The notes: generated by a model not told the origin, from the sequence alone. Shown: positions 28,428 through 37,091, counted from the first letter of the stretch. The stretch is 64,000 bases of DNA from an uncultured Pelagibacteraceae bacterium (GCA_902571005.1 CACGAG010000006.1:1-64000), one strand, 5' to 3'. Program-made: numbers and translations.

Positions 28428-29230
28428 CATCGTCTACTTTAATTAAATCTTTTGAACGAGCAAAAAAAGATAATAGAGCTGCGCTATTAACTTATACAGT
28501 TGGAGGAGACCCAGATAAAAAAACTTCACTGAATATATTTAAATCAATTGCAGAGTCAGGTGCTGATATCATTGAATGTGGGCTGGGACATGGAGCAAAT
28601 ATTGGTGATGGTGGAGCAATTCAAGACAGTACTTACAGAGCACTATCTGGTGGGACTAAAACAGATGATATTTTTGAAATTATTGAAGATTTCAAAAAAG
28701 ATTATGAGACAGATGTAATCATAATGACATACCAAAATAAAATTGTGGCTTACGGGGAGGAAGATTTCCTAGAGAAATGCGTCAGTAGTAAAGTTTCAGG
28801 CATAATATGTGTTGATTGGCCATGGCCACTTAATCTTGATTTTGCAAAAAAATGTAAAGAAAATAGTATTGTATTCATTCAATTGCTTTGCCCTACTACA
28901 AATGAAGACCGACTAAAAAATATTTTAAATGATGCTCATGAGGTTGTTTACTATATTTCAATGCTTTCAACTACAGGTCAAAAATTAAAAGTAAGTTCAG
29001 ATGAAATAAAGAAAAGATTTAATTTAATTAAAAAGATATCACCTGATAAAAAATGTATAATTGGCTTTGGAATTACAGCAGATACAATAAATGATTTTAA
29101 GGATACTGATGCATGCGTTGTAGGATCAGCTTTGTGCAGAGAAATAACAAGGTCAATTGATGAAGAACTTAATCCTGCCACAAATGTAGGCAATATGGTA
29201 AGTGATTTAAAACAAAAGCTAAGCTCATGA
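28424..29230 (+). CDS. trpA: Divergent tryptophan synthase alpha chain (TrpA-like)
   Basis: 268-aa TIM-barrel protein overlapping trpB by 4 bp. Catalytic Glu49 and Asp60 equivalents remain (IECGLG, GDGG), as do the phosphate sites GFGIT and VVGSALCREI and the loop-6 threonine (STTG). The loop-2 segment between the two acids, usually GVPFSDPLADGP, reads GLGHGANIGDGG: the Pro-Phe-Ser-Asp-Pro stretch, including the Asp that bonds to TrpB Lys167, is gone. The strand normally reading DLPPEE reads DWPWPL. The changes lie at the loop and the TrpB interface and parallel those in TrpB. Likely indole-3-glycerol phosphate lyase, but with reworked subunit communication. Confidence 0.8.
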   Translation: MTSSTLIKSFERAKKDNRAALLTYTVGGDPDKKTSLNIFKSIAESGADIIECGLGHGANIGDGGAIQDSTYRALSGGTKTDDIFEIIEDFKKDYETDVIIMTYQNKIVAYGEEDFLEKCVSSKVSGIICVDWPWPLNLDFAKKCKENSIVFIQLLCPTTNEDRLKNILNDAHEVVYYISMLSTTGQKLKVSSDEIKKRFNLIKKISPDKKCIIGFGITADTINDFKDTDACVVGSALCREITRSIDEELNPATNVGNMVSDLKQKLSS

Positions 29231-30081
29231 ATTGGTTAACAAGAACTATTTCAAAAGTATTTCCTAGAAAGAAAAAAAGTTTAGATATCGCAGAAAATGC
29301 TTGGATTAAATGCTCTCAATGCCAAACAATGCTCTATTCGAGTGATCTAGAAAAAACTCTTTTTGTATGTCCTAATTGTGATGAACACTTACAAATTCAT
29401 CCTCGCATTAGATTTAAAAATCTATTTGATGGTGGTGTATTTGAAGAAATAAAATACCCCTCTGGATTCACTGATCCACTTAATTTTAAAGCTTTAAAAA
29501 CTTACAAAGAACGATTTAATGATGCTCGTCAAAAAACAGACATGGATGACTGTTTTCTTATTGGTTACGGGCAAATTAATAATATCAATGTAACTATTGC
29601 TGCTCAAAATTTTCATTTCATGGGTGGTTCTGTGGGAGCTTCAGCTGCAGAGGCAATGATTAAAGCAGCTGAACACTCAGTCACAAACCATACTCCATTA
29701 ATTGTGTTCACTTGTTCGGGAGGAGCAAGAATGGATGAAAATCAGCATTCTCTTCAATCACTTCCAAAAACAACAATAGCTTGTCAAATGGTTAAAGATG
29801 CTAAGTTGCCTTATATAGTTATTAATACAAATCCAACAAGTGGAGGTGTGTCTGCGTCTTTTGGATCATTGGGATCAATTACATTGGCTGAACCAAACGC
29901 ATTAATTTGTTTTGCAGGTCCTAGGGTAATTTCAAATACTGTAGGTGAGACTCTGCCTGATGGGTTCCAAAGATCAGAATATCTATTAGAACACGGGTTT
30001 ATAGATCAAGTGGTTCATAGAAAAGAACTTAAAGATAAATTATCTCAAATAATTTCATTATTACTTAAAAGAGTAGCCTAA
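29227..30081 (+). CDS. accD: Acetyl-CoA carboxylase carboxyltransferase beta subunit
   Basis: 284-aa subunit that, with AccA, transfers the carboxyl group from biotin to acetyl-CoA in fatty-acid synthesis. N-terminal zinc ribbon CSQC...CPNC (residues about 29-51). Crotonase-like core with NFHFMGGSVGAS, CSGGARM, TSGGVSASFGSLGS and GFQRSEYLLEHGFID. Overlaps trpA by ATGA. The core is somewhat diverged (ARMDENQHSL rather than ARMQEG..SL), but no catalytic glycine is lost. Confidence 0.95.
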   Translation: MNWLTRTISKVFPRKKKSLDIAENAWIKCSQCQTMLYSSDLEKTLFVCPNCDEHLQIHPRIRFKNLFDGGVFEEIKYPSGFTDPLNFKALKTYKERFNDARQKTDMDDCFLIGYGQINNINVTIAAQNFHFMGGSVGASAAEAMIKAAEHSVTNHTPLIVFTCSGGARMDENQHSLQSLPKTTIACQMVKDAKLPYIVINTNPTSGGVSASFGSLGSITLAEPNALICFAGPRVISNTVGETLPDGFQRSEYLLEHGFIDQVVHRKELKDKLSQIISLLLKRVA

Positions 30082-31368
30082 TTGAAAATATCAAATGAAC
30101 AAATTGATAAGCTTTTAGAAGAGCTTCTTGAACTTCATCCAAAAAGAATAGATTTATCACTTGATAGAGTTTGTAACCTACTAGAAAAATTAGATAACCC
30201 TCAAAATAAAATAAATAATATTGTTCATATTGCTGGAACTAATGGAAAATTTTCTACACTGAAGTTTATTCAGGACATCTTAAAAAGTAATATTAAATCG
30301 ACGAATGCCTATATCTCGCCTCACCTAATTAGATTTAATGAGAGGTTTCAGCTTATGGATAAAGAAATATCAAATGAGGAGCTGTATTCCGTCTTAAATA
30401 AGGTGAAAGATTTTAATCATAGCGATCCGATTACTTTCTTTGAAATAACTAGTTCCGCTTTTTTTGAAGCCGCCTCAAATAGCCCGGCTGATTATACACT
30501 TCTTGAGGTAGGTTTAGGTGGAAGACTGGATAGCAGCAATGTAATAACTCCTGCAATCTCGGTTATTACCTCAATTTCTAGGGATCATCAGGATTTTTTA
30601 GGAGATAGCATTGAGATGATAGCATTTGAAAAGTCTGGAATAATTAAAAGTGATATCCCAGCTATTATTGGTTATCAGCCTTACCCAGAAGCTAGAGAAA
30701 TGCTTATGGATCAGGCGGAGTATAAAAAAGCTCCTATATTTGCTCATGGAATTCAGTGGAACTTAACGGAACATAATGACAAGTTAATATATGAAGATGA
30801 TCAAAATAAAATTGAATTTGATACACTAAATACACACAATGTATTTCAGAAAAAGAACCTTGGACTTGCATTGGCTGCAGCTTCAAAACTAACCAATATT
30901 GATATCGAGTCTTTTGTCTCTAAAAATCTTCACAATAAAACTTACTTTCCAGGAAGAATGGAAAAGATATCTGATGGCAAATTAGGATCTACTATAGCTT
31001 CAACAAATGAATTGTATTTAGATGGTTCTCATAATGAGGACGCTGCGAGTAATCTAAATGAAACAATTAATCAGCTTACGAATAAAAAGTTGTGTATAAT
31101 TTTAGGAATGATCAATACAAAAGATCCAATTAGTTATTTAAGCAAGTTTGATAAAATTGATGCTCTAACTGTTATTACGATACCAAATGAAGAGAGTGCA
31201 ATTGACTCAAATGAATTATATGCTGGGCTTAAAAAGTATTATGAAAATGTAAATAGAGCTGACTCAATTCAGGAAGCATTGGCTAATTTAAATAATAATT
31301 ACGAAGATGCACGTATCCTAATATGTGGATCTTTATATTTAGCCGGAAAAGTTTTAGAAATGAATTAA
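30082..31368 (+). CDS. folC: Folylpolyglutamate synthase/dihydrofolate synthase
   Basis: 428-aa Mur-ligase-family enzyme adding glutamates to (dihydro)folate. ATP loop HIAGTNGKFSTLKF: the usual GTNGKGST has Phe in place of the second glycine. SPHLIRFNERFQL, LLEVGLGGRLDSSNV, SISRDHQDFLG and EKSGIIK are canonical. The start is TTG immediately after the accD stop. Its stop overlaps the convergent trxA stop in the tetranucleotide TTAA. Confidence 0.94.
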   Translation: MKISNEQIDKLLEELLELHPKRIDLSLDRVCNLLEKLDNPQNKINNIVHIAGTNGKFSTLKFIQDILKSNIKSTNAYISPHLIRFNERFQLMDKEISNEELYSVLNKVKDFNHSDPITFFEITSSAFFEAASNSPADYTLLEVGLGGRLDSSNVITPAISVITSISRDHQDFLGDSIEMIAFEKSGIIKSDIPAIIGYQPYPEAREMLMDQAEYKKAPIFAHGIQWNLTEHNDKLIYEDDQNKIEFDTLNTHNVFQKKNLGLALAAASKLTNIDIESFVSKNLHNKTYFPGRMEKISDGKLGSTIASTNELYLDGSHNEDAASNLNETINQLTNKKLCIILGMINTKDPISYLSKFDKIDALTVITIPNEESAIDSNELYAGLKKYYENVNRADSIQEALANLNNNYEDARILICGSLYLAGKVLEMN

Positions 31369-31688
31369 GCGATTGAGTCTTCAATCCACTCAACGATTGC
31401 AGTTTTAGATACCGCTCCTACTTTCGTTGCAGCAGCCTCACCATTCTTAAAAACTAACATAGTTGGGATCCCTCTAACACCAAACTGTGTGGGAGTATTA
31501 GGGTTTTCATCAATATTAATTTTAGCAACGGTGATTTTATCAGCCATTTCATCTGATATCTCTTCAAGAGAGGGACCGATTTGCTTACAAGGTCCACACC
31601 AAGGTGCCCAAAAATCAAGCACAACAGGCTTATCTGATTTCAATACTTCTTCTTCAAAAGATGCGTCTGTTACATTAATAGTTGCCAT
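31365..31688 (-). CDS. trxA: Thioredoxin
   Basis: 107-aa thioredoxin with active site WAPWCGPCKQIGP and cis-proline loop VRGIPTMLVF. General disulfide reductant in the cytosol. A strong Shine-Dalgarno (AGGGAGG) sits 7-13 nt before the ATG, unusual for this window, and the gene has its own promoter, suggesting high expression. Convergent with folC. Confidence 0.98.
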   Translation of the reverse strand: MATINVTDASFEEEVLKSDKPVVLDFWAPWCGPCKQIGPSLEEISDEMADKITVAKINIDENPNTPTQFGVRGIPTMLVFKNGEAAATKVGAVSKTAIVEWIEDSIA

Positions 31689-31715
31689 AGTGATTCCCTC
31701 CCTAAAGTTGTCTGT

Positions 31716-31744
31716 AATTTATGTATGAGGGGGGCCAAAGTCAA
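31716..31744 (-). promoter_or_regulatory. Probable trxA promoter
   Basis: On the minus strand, TTGACT (31739-31744), a 17-bp spacer that includes a run of six C residues, and TAAATT (31716-31721, four of six -10 bases). The predicted start is about 20 nt upstream of the trxA ATG, compatible with the strong ribosome-binding site between them. Confidence 0.5.
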
Positions 31745-31782
31745 GGCTAAATACAAGATAATTTCATCCTAAATAACTGATA

Positions 31783-32778
31783 TTATTTGATTTTTTTTAT
31801 TTTCGTAGACGAAATTTCTTCTGTTTCTGGGATTTCTTTATCAGGTTTTAAACCCCCCAATTTAATCATTTTTTTGACTCGCGATACCAAGCTTCCTTTT
31901 CCATCTCTTAATCTACTCTTTGCAGTTTCAATTGATCCCATTGATTTACTCAATTCATATCCTGCATTTTCAAAAGCACTGTATACCTTTTCAACCTGAG
32001 AATAAATTTCAAGAGCTGTGCCTGCTATTAAATCTGCATTCTTATTTCTTTCATTAATTGACCACATATTATCAATTATTTTTAATACAGATATCAAAGT
32101 AGATGGGCTAGCTAGAATTATCTTATATTTATTTGCCTCAAGTATGATTTCCTCGATTTTATCTAGCATTGAGTCAAAGGCACTCTCATACGGCATGAAC
32201 ATTATAACTGCATCTAATGTTTTAATTTTATATATCTTTTGATAATTAGCTTCACTGAGTTTTTTTAAGTGACTACGTATTGATTGGATATGTCTCTTAT
32301 GAGCATCTTCTTTTATTAATTGATCTTCAGAATTGCAATATTCTTGCCAAGCACTGAGTGAGACCTTTGAGTCAATTATTATGTCCCTACTGTCTGGTAG
32401 ATGTAAAATAATATCTGGATATTTTCTTTTTAGTTCACCATTCACCTCATCATCAAACTTTTTTTGTACTTCAAAATCCTTTCCTTCTCTTAACCCTGAT
32501 TGTTGCAAAATATTAATCAATAAAATTTCACCGGCTGCACCTTGTTTTTTTGTTCCGCCTGTAAATGCAGAAGTTAATCTGTTGACCATCTCATAACGTT
32601 CTTCATCTTTACCTTCTTTAAGAGAAATTTTATCACTTAGATCTTTAACTAGATCTTTTACATTGTTTAAACTTTCACTTTCTTCGATATTATTTGAATT
32701 TCTTTTAAATAAATGAACAGTTATTCCGCCAATTACAGCCCCAATTGCAAATATTATGATTGTAATAATACTATCCAT
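31783..32778 (-). CDS. rmuC: RmuC-family DNA recombination protein
   Basis: 331-aa protein with an N-terminal membrane anchor (SIITIIIFAIGAVIGGITV), a coiled-coil stretch and the RmuC nuclease-like domain, including GEILLINILQQSGL, PDIILHLPDSRDIIIDSKVSL and VIMFMPYESAF. The Asp and Lys of IIDSKVS match a PD-(D/E)XK-like core. RmuC limits inversions at short repeats. Overlaps the end of the exonuclease I gene by 8 bp. The family is often about 450 aa; this copy has a short coiled coil. Confidence 0.92.
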   Translation of the reverse strand: MDSIITIIIFAIGAVIGGITVHLFKRNSNNIEESESLNNVKDLVKDLSDKISLKEGKDEERYEMVNRLTSAFTGGTKKQGAAGEILLINILQQSGLREGKDFEVQKKFDDEVNGELKRKYPDIILHLPDSRDIIIDSKVSLSAWQEYCNSEDQLIKEDAHKRHIQSIRSHLKKLSEANYQKIYKIKTLDAVIMFMPYESAFDSMLDKIEEIILEANKYKIILASPSTLISVLKIIDNMWSINERNKNADLIAGTALEIYSQVEKVYSAFENAGYELSKSMGSIETAKSRLRDGKGSLVSRVKKMIKLGGLKPDKEIPETEEISSTKIKKIK

Positions 32779-34195
32779 CTAGTTTACCTCTATGATATTC
32801 ATCTAGCTCCTGAATGTAGGTATCTATTTCTTCTAGACGATTCATGTCAATTTCATCATCACTTTCTCTTAAATCATCTATTTCTGTCATAGCCGCTGGA
32901 ATAGTATTCCATGTACATTTATCCATTGATAATATTTTTTCAGCTACTTCCTTATCTCTTCTTTGAATTTCTTTTTTTGGTAAATATTCGGGTTTTTCAT
33001 TGTAAATTACCCTTTTTGCGAATTCTTTTGATCTAATATCTGTAATTTTTTCTGCAATTTCGTATTTTTTTTCCCATTCCGCCGCGTGAAAATCTGACAT
33101 CAAATAATTGTCTTTGGAACTTGGAAAACCATTGTATATCTGCTCTTCAACTGGCTTTTCGGTTTGATCTTGGGTTAGTTCTCTGTCTTCTCCTTTATCA
33201 AGAAGTAAATTTGTAAATTTCTCAATAAAATTCTTATTGCCCCTAACTTTTTTCATTCTCTCATTTACAATTTCTGGCGTGAGGTCTTTATAGTTTTCTG
33301 ATCGATATAAATATTCATCATTTAAAAGTATCGGTTGCTCATTTGCTTTGATCATATGAAAACACTTATTTTTTCCTTTAAATAATTTTTTTAGTTCTGA
33401 TCGATCTAGATCAAAAATATAATCTGGATCGACAGTTAAATCATAACAATAGACATGGTTTTCATAAGATGGATCTTTTGTTAAATAGGCAAGACCATGC
33501 GTATATTCTTTTCCTCTGAAAAATCGACTTGCACAAAATACTTTATCTTGATTCACATATGTATACACATCTTGCTTTGAAGCTGTTTGAAGAGCACTCT
33601 CCCAAACATCATTACATTTTTCTTTAACAAGCTTACACACACCAAGTGTTGCTTCAACATCTGAAAGAGCATCGTGAGCTTTAGAATGTTCTATGCCATT
33701 TGCTGCAGCAAATTTTTCGAGTCTAAAAGTTATTTTTCCTGTTTCATCATCAAGAGGTCTTACAAAAGCATTTGGATAAACGGCAGCAGCAGAATGAAGC
33801 AGTTTCATTGCATCACCTCTTTTATTTCCATTTGTATTTGTAATGTAAGGTGGAAGTGCTGATTGATAGAGAGATTGTCTTAAGTGCATGTCATCAAATG
33901 ATATTGAATTGTATCCGATAAATAACGACTCGCCCCAGGAGAGAAATTTACTTTGCATTTGGGAAATCAAACTAAAATTAGAGTTTTCATGATTTTTTAA
34001 TTGATCTATGGAAACACCATTTACTAATAATGCTTTTGCTGAAGGAACAGGATATTCCTTCTTCATCCGACCTCTTAAATCAAATTGGTCCAAAATATTG
34101 AAATCTTCGTCAGTACAAATTGCGGCTGCTTGTATTATTGATCCATAGGCAGCATTTAACGTTGATGTTTCAAGATCCCAGAAAATATATTTCAT
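32771..34195 (-). CDS. sbcB: Exodeoxyribonuclease I
   Basis: 474-aa single-strand 3'-5' exonuclease, the same length as the E. coli enzyme. DnaQ-type exonuclease motifs: FWDLETST (Asp7, Glu9), GYNSISFDDMHLRQSLY, and AHDALSDVEAT with the general-base His. The C-terminal SH3-like and helical regions of ExoI follow (the stretch around RFFRGKEYTHGLAYLTKDP). ExoI is best known from gammaproteobacteria. The ATG overlaps the stop of the 93-aa unknown gene. Confidence 0.93.
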   Translation of the reverse strand: MKYIFWDLETSTLNAAYGSIIQAAAICTDEDFNILDQFDLRGRMKKEYPVPSAKALLVNGVSIDQLKNHENSNFSLISQMQSKFLSWGESLFIGYNSISFDDMHLRQSLYQSALPPYITNTNGNKRGDAMKLLHSAAAVYPNAFVRPLDDETGKITFRLEKFAAANGIEHSKAHDALSDVEATLGVCKLVKEKCNDVWESALQTASKQDVYTYVNQDKVFCASRFFRGKEYTHGLAYLTKDPSYENHVYCYDLTVDPDYIFDLDRSELKKLFKGKNKCFHMIKANEQPILLNDEYLYRSENYKDLTPEIVNERMKKVRGNKNFIEKFTNLLLDKGEDRELTQDQTEKPVEEQIYNGFPSSKDNYLMSDFHAAEWEKKYEIAEKITDIRSKEFAKRVIYNEKPEYLPKKEIQRRDKEVAEKILSMDKCTWNTIPAAMTEIDDLRESDDEIDMNRLEEIDTYIQELDEYHRGKLDG

Positions 34196-34473
34196 TTAAT
34201 TTCCTTCTTCTCCAAGCATCTAAAATCAACCTCTGGTTTCTGCCCATTAAAATTTATATGACAAATATTTATTTGGTGTCTTTGGCACCATAATTGAATG
34301 CCTCTCTCAGTAAAACCTACATCGATTCTTGAGTAATCCTGAAGTGATTTTGCATCCGTCTGGCCAGTCATAAATTCATCAGAACACTTAACGCAAACAA
34401 TTGGCTCTTTGATTTGATTTAACAGATAACTGAGTTTTCCTATATCTTGCTCTAGGCTATTATCCTCACTCAT
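34192..34473 (-). CDS. Small conserved-looking protein of unknown function
   Basis: I do not recognise this 93-aa protein. It is soluble and slightly acidic, with a CVKC pair at residues 27-30 and further cysteines and histidines in the well-formed segment VGFTERGIQLWCQRHQINIC and near the C-terminus (DFRCLEK), so metal binding is plausible. It is fused into the operon by ATGA overlaps on both sides: the thermonuclease-like gene upstream and exonuclease I downstream. The tight coupling is real evidence that it is translated; a role with either nuclease is only an inference. Confidence 0.75.
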   Translation of the reverse strand: MSEDNSLEQDIGKLSYLLNQIKEPIVCVKCSDEFMTGQTDAKSLQDYSRIDVGFTERGIQLWCQRHQINICHINFNGQKPEVDFRCLEKKEIK

Positions 34474-34871
34474 TCACACCAGTCTTTCTTATTATTTTTA
34501 TCATACAAAACTCCTAAACTGTGTGAGACCATCAATTTTGAAACATTTTCACCATCTACAATTATATAAGACAAGATTCTACCGAAAAAGTCTCTATTGT
34601 ATTCGGTTTCAAATTCAATTCTTTTTCCTTCTGAAATTAATTGGTTAATGTACTCACGAGCTTCAATCCCAAGTATATACTCTTTCTCACATTTAGGATT
34701 TGAAATTTCAGGAGTATCTAGATCAAGCAGTCTAACTTTATCTTTCTTTCCTTCATATATTACATAGCATGTATCGCCATCGTAACAAAACAGGTCATTT
34801 TGTTTTCTTATTTGTATATCTGCAAATGAATTAGAGATAAATAAAATTAGAACAGAGAAAATTCTTATCAT
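34470..34871 (-). CDS. Secreted thermonuclease-like (SNase family) protein
   Basis: 133-aa staphylococcal-nuclease-fold protein with an N-terminal signal peptide (about 18 residues, ending FADIQ). Catalytic elements are visible: YDGDTC, the Arg and Asp of KVRLLDLDTPEI, GIEAREYI with the catalytic Glu, and the second Arg in RDFFGRILSYI. Likely a periplasmic or extracellular Ca-dependent nuclease that could help scavenge DNA phosphate. Stop overlaps the next gene. Confidence 0.87.
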   Translation of the reverse strand: MIRIFSVLILFISNSFADIQIRKQNDLFCYDGDTCYVIYEGKKDKVRLLDLDTPEISNPKCEKEYILGIEAREYINQLISEGKRIEFETEYNRDFFGRILSYIIVDGENVSKLMVSHSLGVLYDKNNKKDWCE

Positions 34872-34880
34872 TAATAAATT

Positions 34881-35366
34881 TTAATTGATAATTTCGTGAG
34901 GGTATACTCCTAGTAAATTATTTTTTTCAATCCAGACTTTAATTTCCTTCTCATCATCTGTGATCGTAATCCTACACCAACTTGAGTCACACTTATTAAT
35001 TTTTGCATGAACAAAAGGATCTATTTTAGCAAGTATCTTGTTTTTGTTTGGTTTATCATATCCATAACTGAAAGGTTCTTTTGATGTAAGCGCATATCTT
35101 TTACCTGAAAAAAGAATATGAGACATCCAACCAGTTACTCCATCTTTTGGGTCACGCACCTGTCGCCAACCTTCAATATCCCTAATAATCTCCATTGGAT
35201 AACCTTTAAGTTGATAGCGATAAATAATTGTGGCCTCAGGGAATGGACCTTTTCTTAAGTTTGCATCACCTTTTAATGAAACCCATCGAGGAACAGGAAG
35301 GTCAGATGAAGATGTTGATAATGTTGTAAAAAGTAGAAGAAATATTGGTATTAGTATTTTATGCAT
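34881..35366 (-). CDS. Secreted bacterial SH3-domain protein
   Basis: 161-aa protein with a signal peptide (MHKILIPIFLLLFTTLSTS) followed by two SH3b-like modules: WVSLKGDANLRKGPFPEATI...GWRQVRDPKDGVTGWM, and a second with KIDPFVHAKINKC...WCRI. This is the COG3807 type of periplasmic SH3 protein found in alphaproteobacteria. The frame is open further upstream, but the chosen ATG at 35364-35366 gives a clean signal peptide. It overlaps the end of the CDF transporter gene by 8 bp. Function unknown; cell-wall binding is likely. Confidence 0.85.
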   Translation of the reverse strand: MHKILIPIFLLLFTTLSTSSSDLPVPRWVSLKGDANLRKGPFPEATIIYRYQLKGYPMEIIRDIEGWRQVRDPKDGVTGWMSHILFSGKRYALTSKEPFSYGYDKPNKNKILAKIDPFVHAKINKCDSSWCRITITDDEKEIKVWIEKNNLLGVYPHEIIN

Positions 35367-36288
35367 CAACAAACTCTTTTTCCTCAATAACATTACTTGG
35401 ATCGACATGTAATATTATTTCTGCATCTGGAAATTGATTAAGTATGTTTTCTTCTACTTGATCAGCAATATTGTGCGACTCTTCTAAGCTTACATGCTCT
35501 GATACTTCAATGTGCATTTGCATAAAAAACTTTCCTTTACTTGACCCACTTTGACGAGTACGAACATCATGAAATCCAAGAACTTTATTATGGCTTTTTA
35601 CAATGTCAAAAATCTCAGACTTGAGATCATCATCAATTTCACGATCAATTAATACAGCAATTGATTTTTGAAAAATAGCAATTGTTGTATAGATCATATA
35701 AATCGAAATTAAAGCGGCAATTAATGGATCCGCTCTTGAGAAATCAGCAAACATCACAAGCATAATTCCAACAAAGGCTGCAATATTTGTTAATAAATCA
35801 CTAAGGTAATGAAGCTTTTCTGATTCTACGCTTAATGAAGCCGTGTCTTTCATTATTCTTGTTTGAAACCTCACCAACATAAGAGTGGCAAATATTGAGA
35901 TTGCAATAACAATAAGTGCTATTTCGGAATTAATAATTGTAATTTCAGGATCAATAAAGTTTTGGTAGGCCATATACAGTATAAATATTGAAATTAGTAA
36001 AATAATAATTCCCTCTATAAAAGCAGATAATGCTTCAGCTTTACCGTAACCAAATCGGTATTCATTAGTATTTTTCTTTAATGAGATTCTAACTAAAGTA
36101 AATGTAGTTAGAGTGATAATGAGATCAAAAAAACTATCTGCAAGTAATGACAAAATTATAATTGAGCCAGTAGCAAAATATGCAAATGCTTTGATAAAAA
36201 TTAAAAAAAGAACAACTCCGAGAGTGATCAATGAAGATTTTTTTATTTTTTCTCCATACTCATTTTGAGAAATATTTGCGTAAGTCAT
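35359..36288 (-). CDS. Cation diffusion facilitator transporter
   Basis: 309-aa inner-membrane divalent-metal/proton antiporter (FieF/MMT type). Six transmembrane helices. Metal-site motifs: LLADSFFDLI in TM2 and LHYLSDLLTN in TM5; YGKAEALSAFIEG follows TM3. The cytoplasmic C-terminal domain ends with HVDPSN. Probably exports Zn, Fe or Mn; the metal is not determined. TAATG overlap with pdxH upstream. Confidence 0.92.
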   Translation of the reverse strand: MTYANISQNEYGEKIKKSSLITLGVVLFLIFIKAFAYFATGSIIILSLLADSFFDLIITLTTFTLVRISLKKNTNEYRFGYGKAEALSAFIEGIIILLISIFILYMAYQNFIDPEITIINSEIALIVIAISIFATLMLVRFQTRIMKDTASLSVESEKLHYLSDLLTNIAAFVGIMLVMFADFSRADPLIAALISIYMIYTTIAIFQKSIAVLIDREIDDDLKSEIFDIVKSHNKVLGFHDVRTRQSGSSKGKFFMQMHIEVSEHVSLEESHNIADQVEENILNQFPDAEIILHVDPSNVIEEKEFVDA

Positions 36289-36893
36289 TAAGGATAAAGT
36301 CTTGATTTAATCCATTGATCGTTTGATAATGTAAAGACAATCCTGTCGTGAAGTCTTGTTTTATAATCGTCTCTACTTTTCCAGACTTCTACTTTTTCAG
36401 GTTGTATAATTACTCCACCCCAATGATCAGGTCTGGGAATTTCTTTACCTTCATAATCATCTGCAAATTTTTTAAATTCAGCATCAAGTACTTCCCTACT
36501 TTCAACTGTTTCTGACTGTTTAGAAATACTTGCCGAAATTTGAGCGTTGCGATCTCGAGATGTAAAATAATTGTCTGAAATTGAAGCATCAATCTTTTGT
36601 ACTTTACCTTGAATACGAATAGAAACCCCTTGCGCTCGACTATACCATGTGAGGTGTCCTTTATTATTATGGAAAAGTTCCTTACCTTTTTGAGACTGAT
36701 AGTTTGTGTAAAAAACAAAGCCTTTGTTTGATACATCTTTTATGAGTATAACGCGTGCGTTTGGATTACCTTCCGCATCGACTGAAGATACAAGCGCGGC
36801 ATTAGGATCGAGTTCTACTAATTCCTTTTCTTTTTCGTAAAAATCATTCCACGCATCTAACCAGTTGTTGTAATTAGAAATATCAATGCTCAT
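36288..36893 (-). CDS. pdxH: Pyridoxamine 5'-phosphate oxidase
   Basis: 201-aa FMN enzyme forming pyridoxal phosphate. RVILIKDVSNKGFVFYTNYQSQKGKEL, VRIQGKVQKID, and the C-terminal PDHWGG...EVWKSRDDYKTRLHDR segment with the substrate-binding residues. The frame extends to a TTG at 36911, but the ATG at 36891-36893 matches family length better. With the pdxA fragment at the right edge it is the second vitamin B6 gene here. The window encodes several PLP enzymes that need the product. Confidence 0.95.
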   Translation of the reverse strand: MSIDISNYNNWLDAWNDFYEKEKELVELDPNAALVSSVDAEGNPNARVILIKDVSNKGFVFYTNYQSQKGKELFHNNKGHLTWYSRAQGVSIRIQGKVQKIDASISDNYFTSRDRNAQISASISKQSETVESREVLDAEFKKFADDYEGKEIPRPDHWGGVIIQPEKVEVWKSRDDYKTRLHDRIVFTLSNDQWIKSRLYP

Positions 36894-36965
36894 TAGTTTA
36901 CTTATAGTCAAATTGTAAAAAAATTGAATTGAAATAAGAGCGAATGAGATGCATTATCAAAAATA

Positions 36966-37091
36966 ATGATTGAAGTGTTAAAAAAAATTTGGTTTTTACA
37001 ACTTAGATTCGTCAAAATTTATCTATCAACAGGTGTGTATCCACCTTTAATTAGAAATAGAAAACGTAATAATTGGAGTAAAAAGAAGTGA
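36966..37091 (+). CDS. Possible 41-aa basic peptide
   Basis: A short frame with ATG at 36966 and TGA at 37089-37091. It has a hydrophobic-basic N-terminal half (IEVLKKIWFLQLRFVKIYLS) and a strongly basic tail (RNRKRNNWSKKK). No good ribosome-binding site. It stops exactly where the opposite-strand small membrane ORF ends, the same tight convergent packing seen between real genes here. It fills part of the 36894-37300 gap that holds no larger gene. Could be spurious. Confidence 0.35.
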   Translation: MIEVLKKIWFLQLRFVKIYLSTGVYPPLIRNRKRNNWSKKK

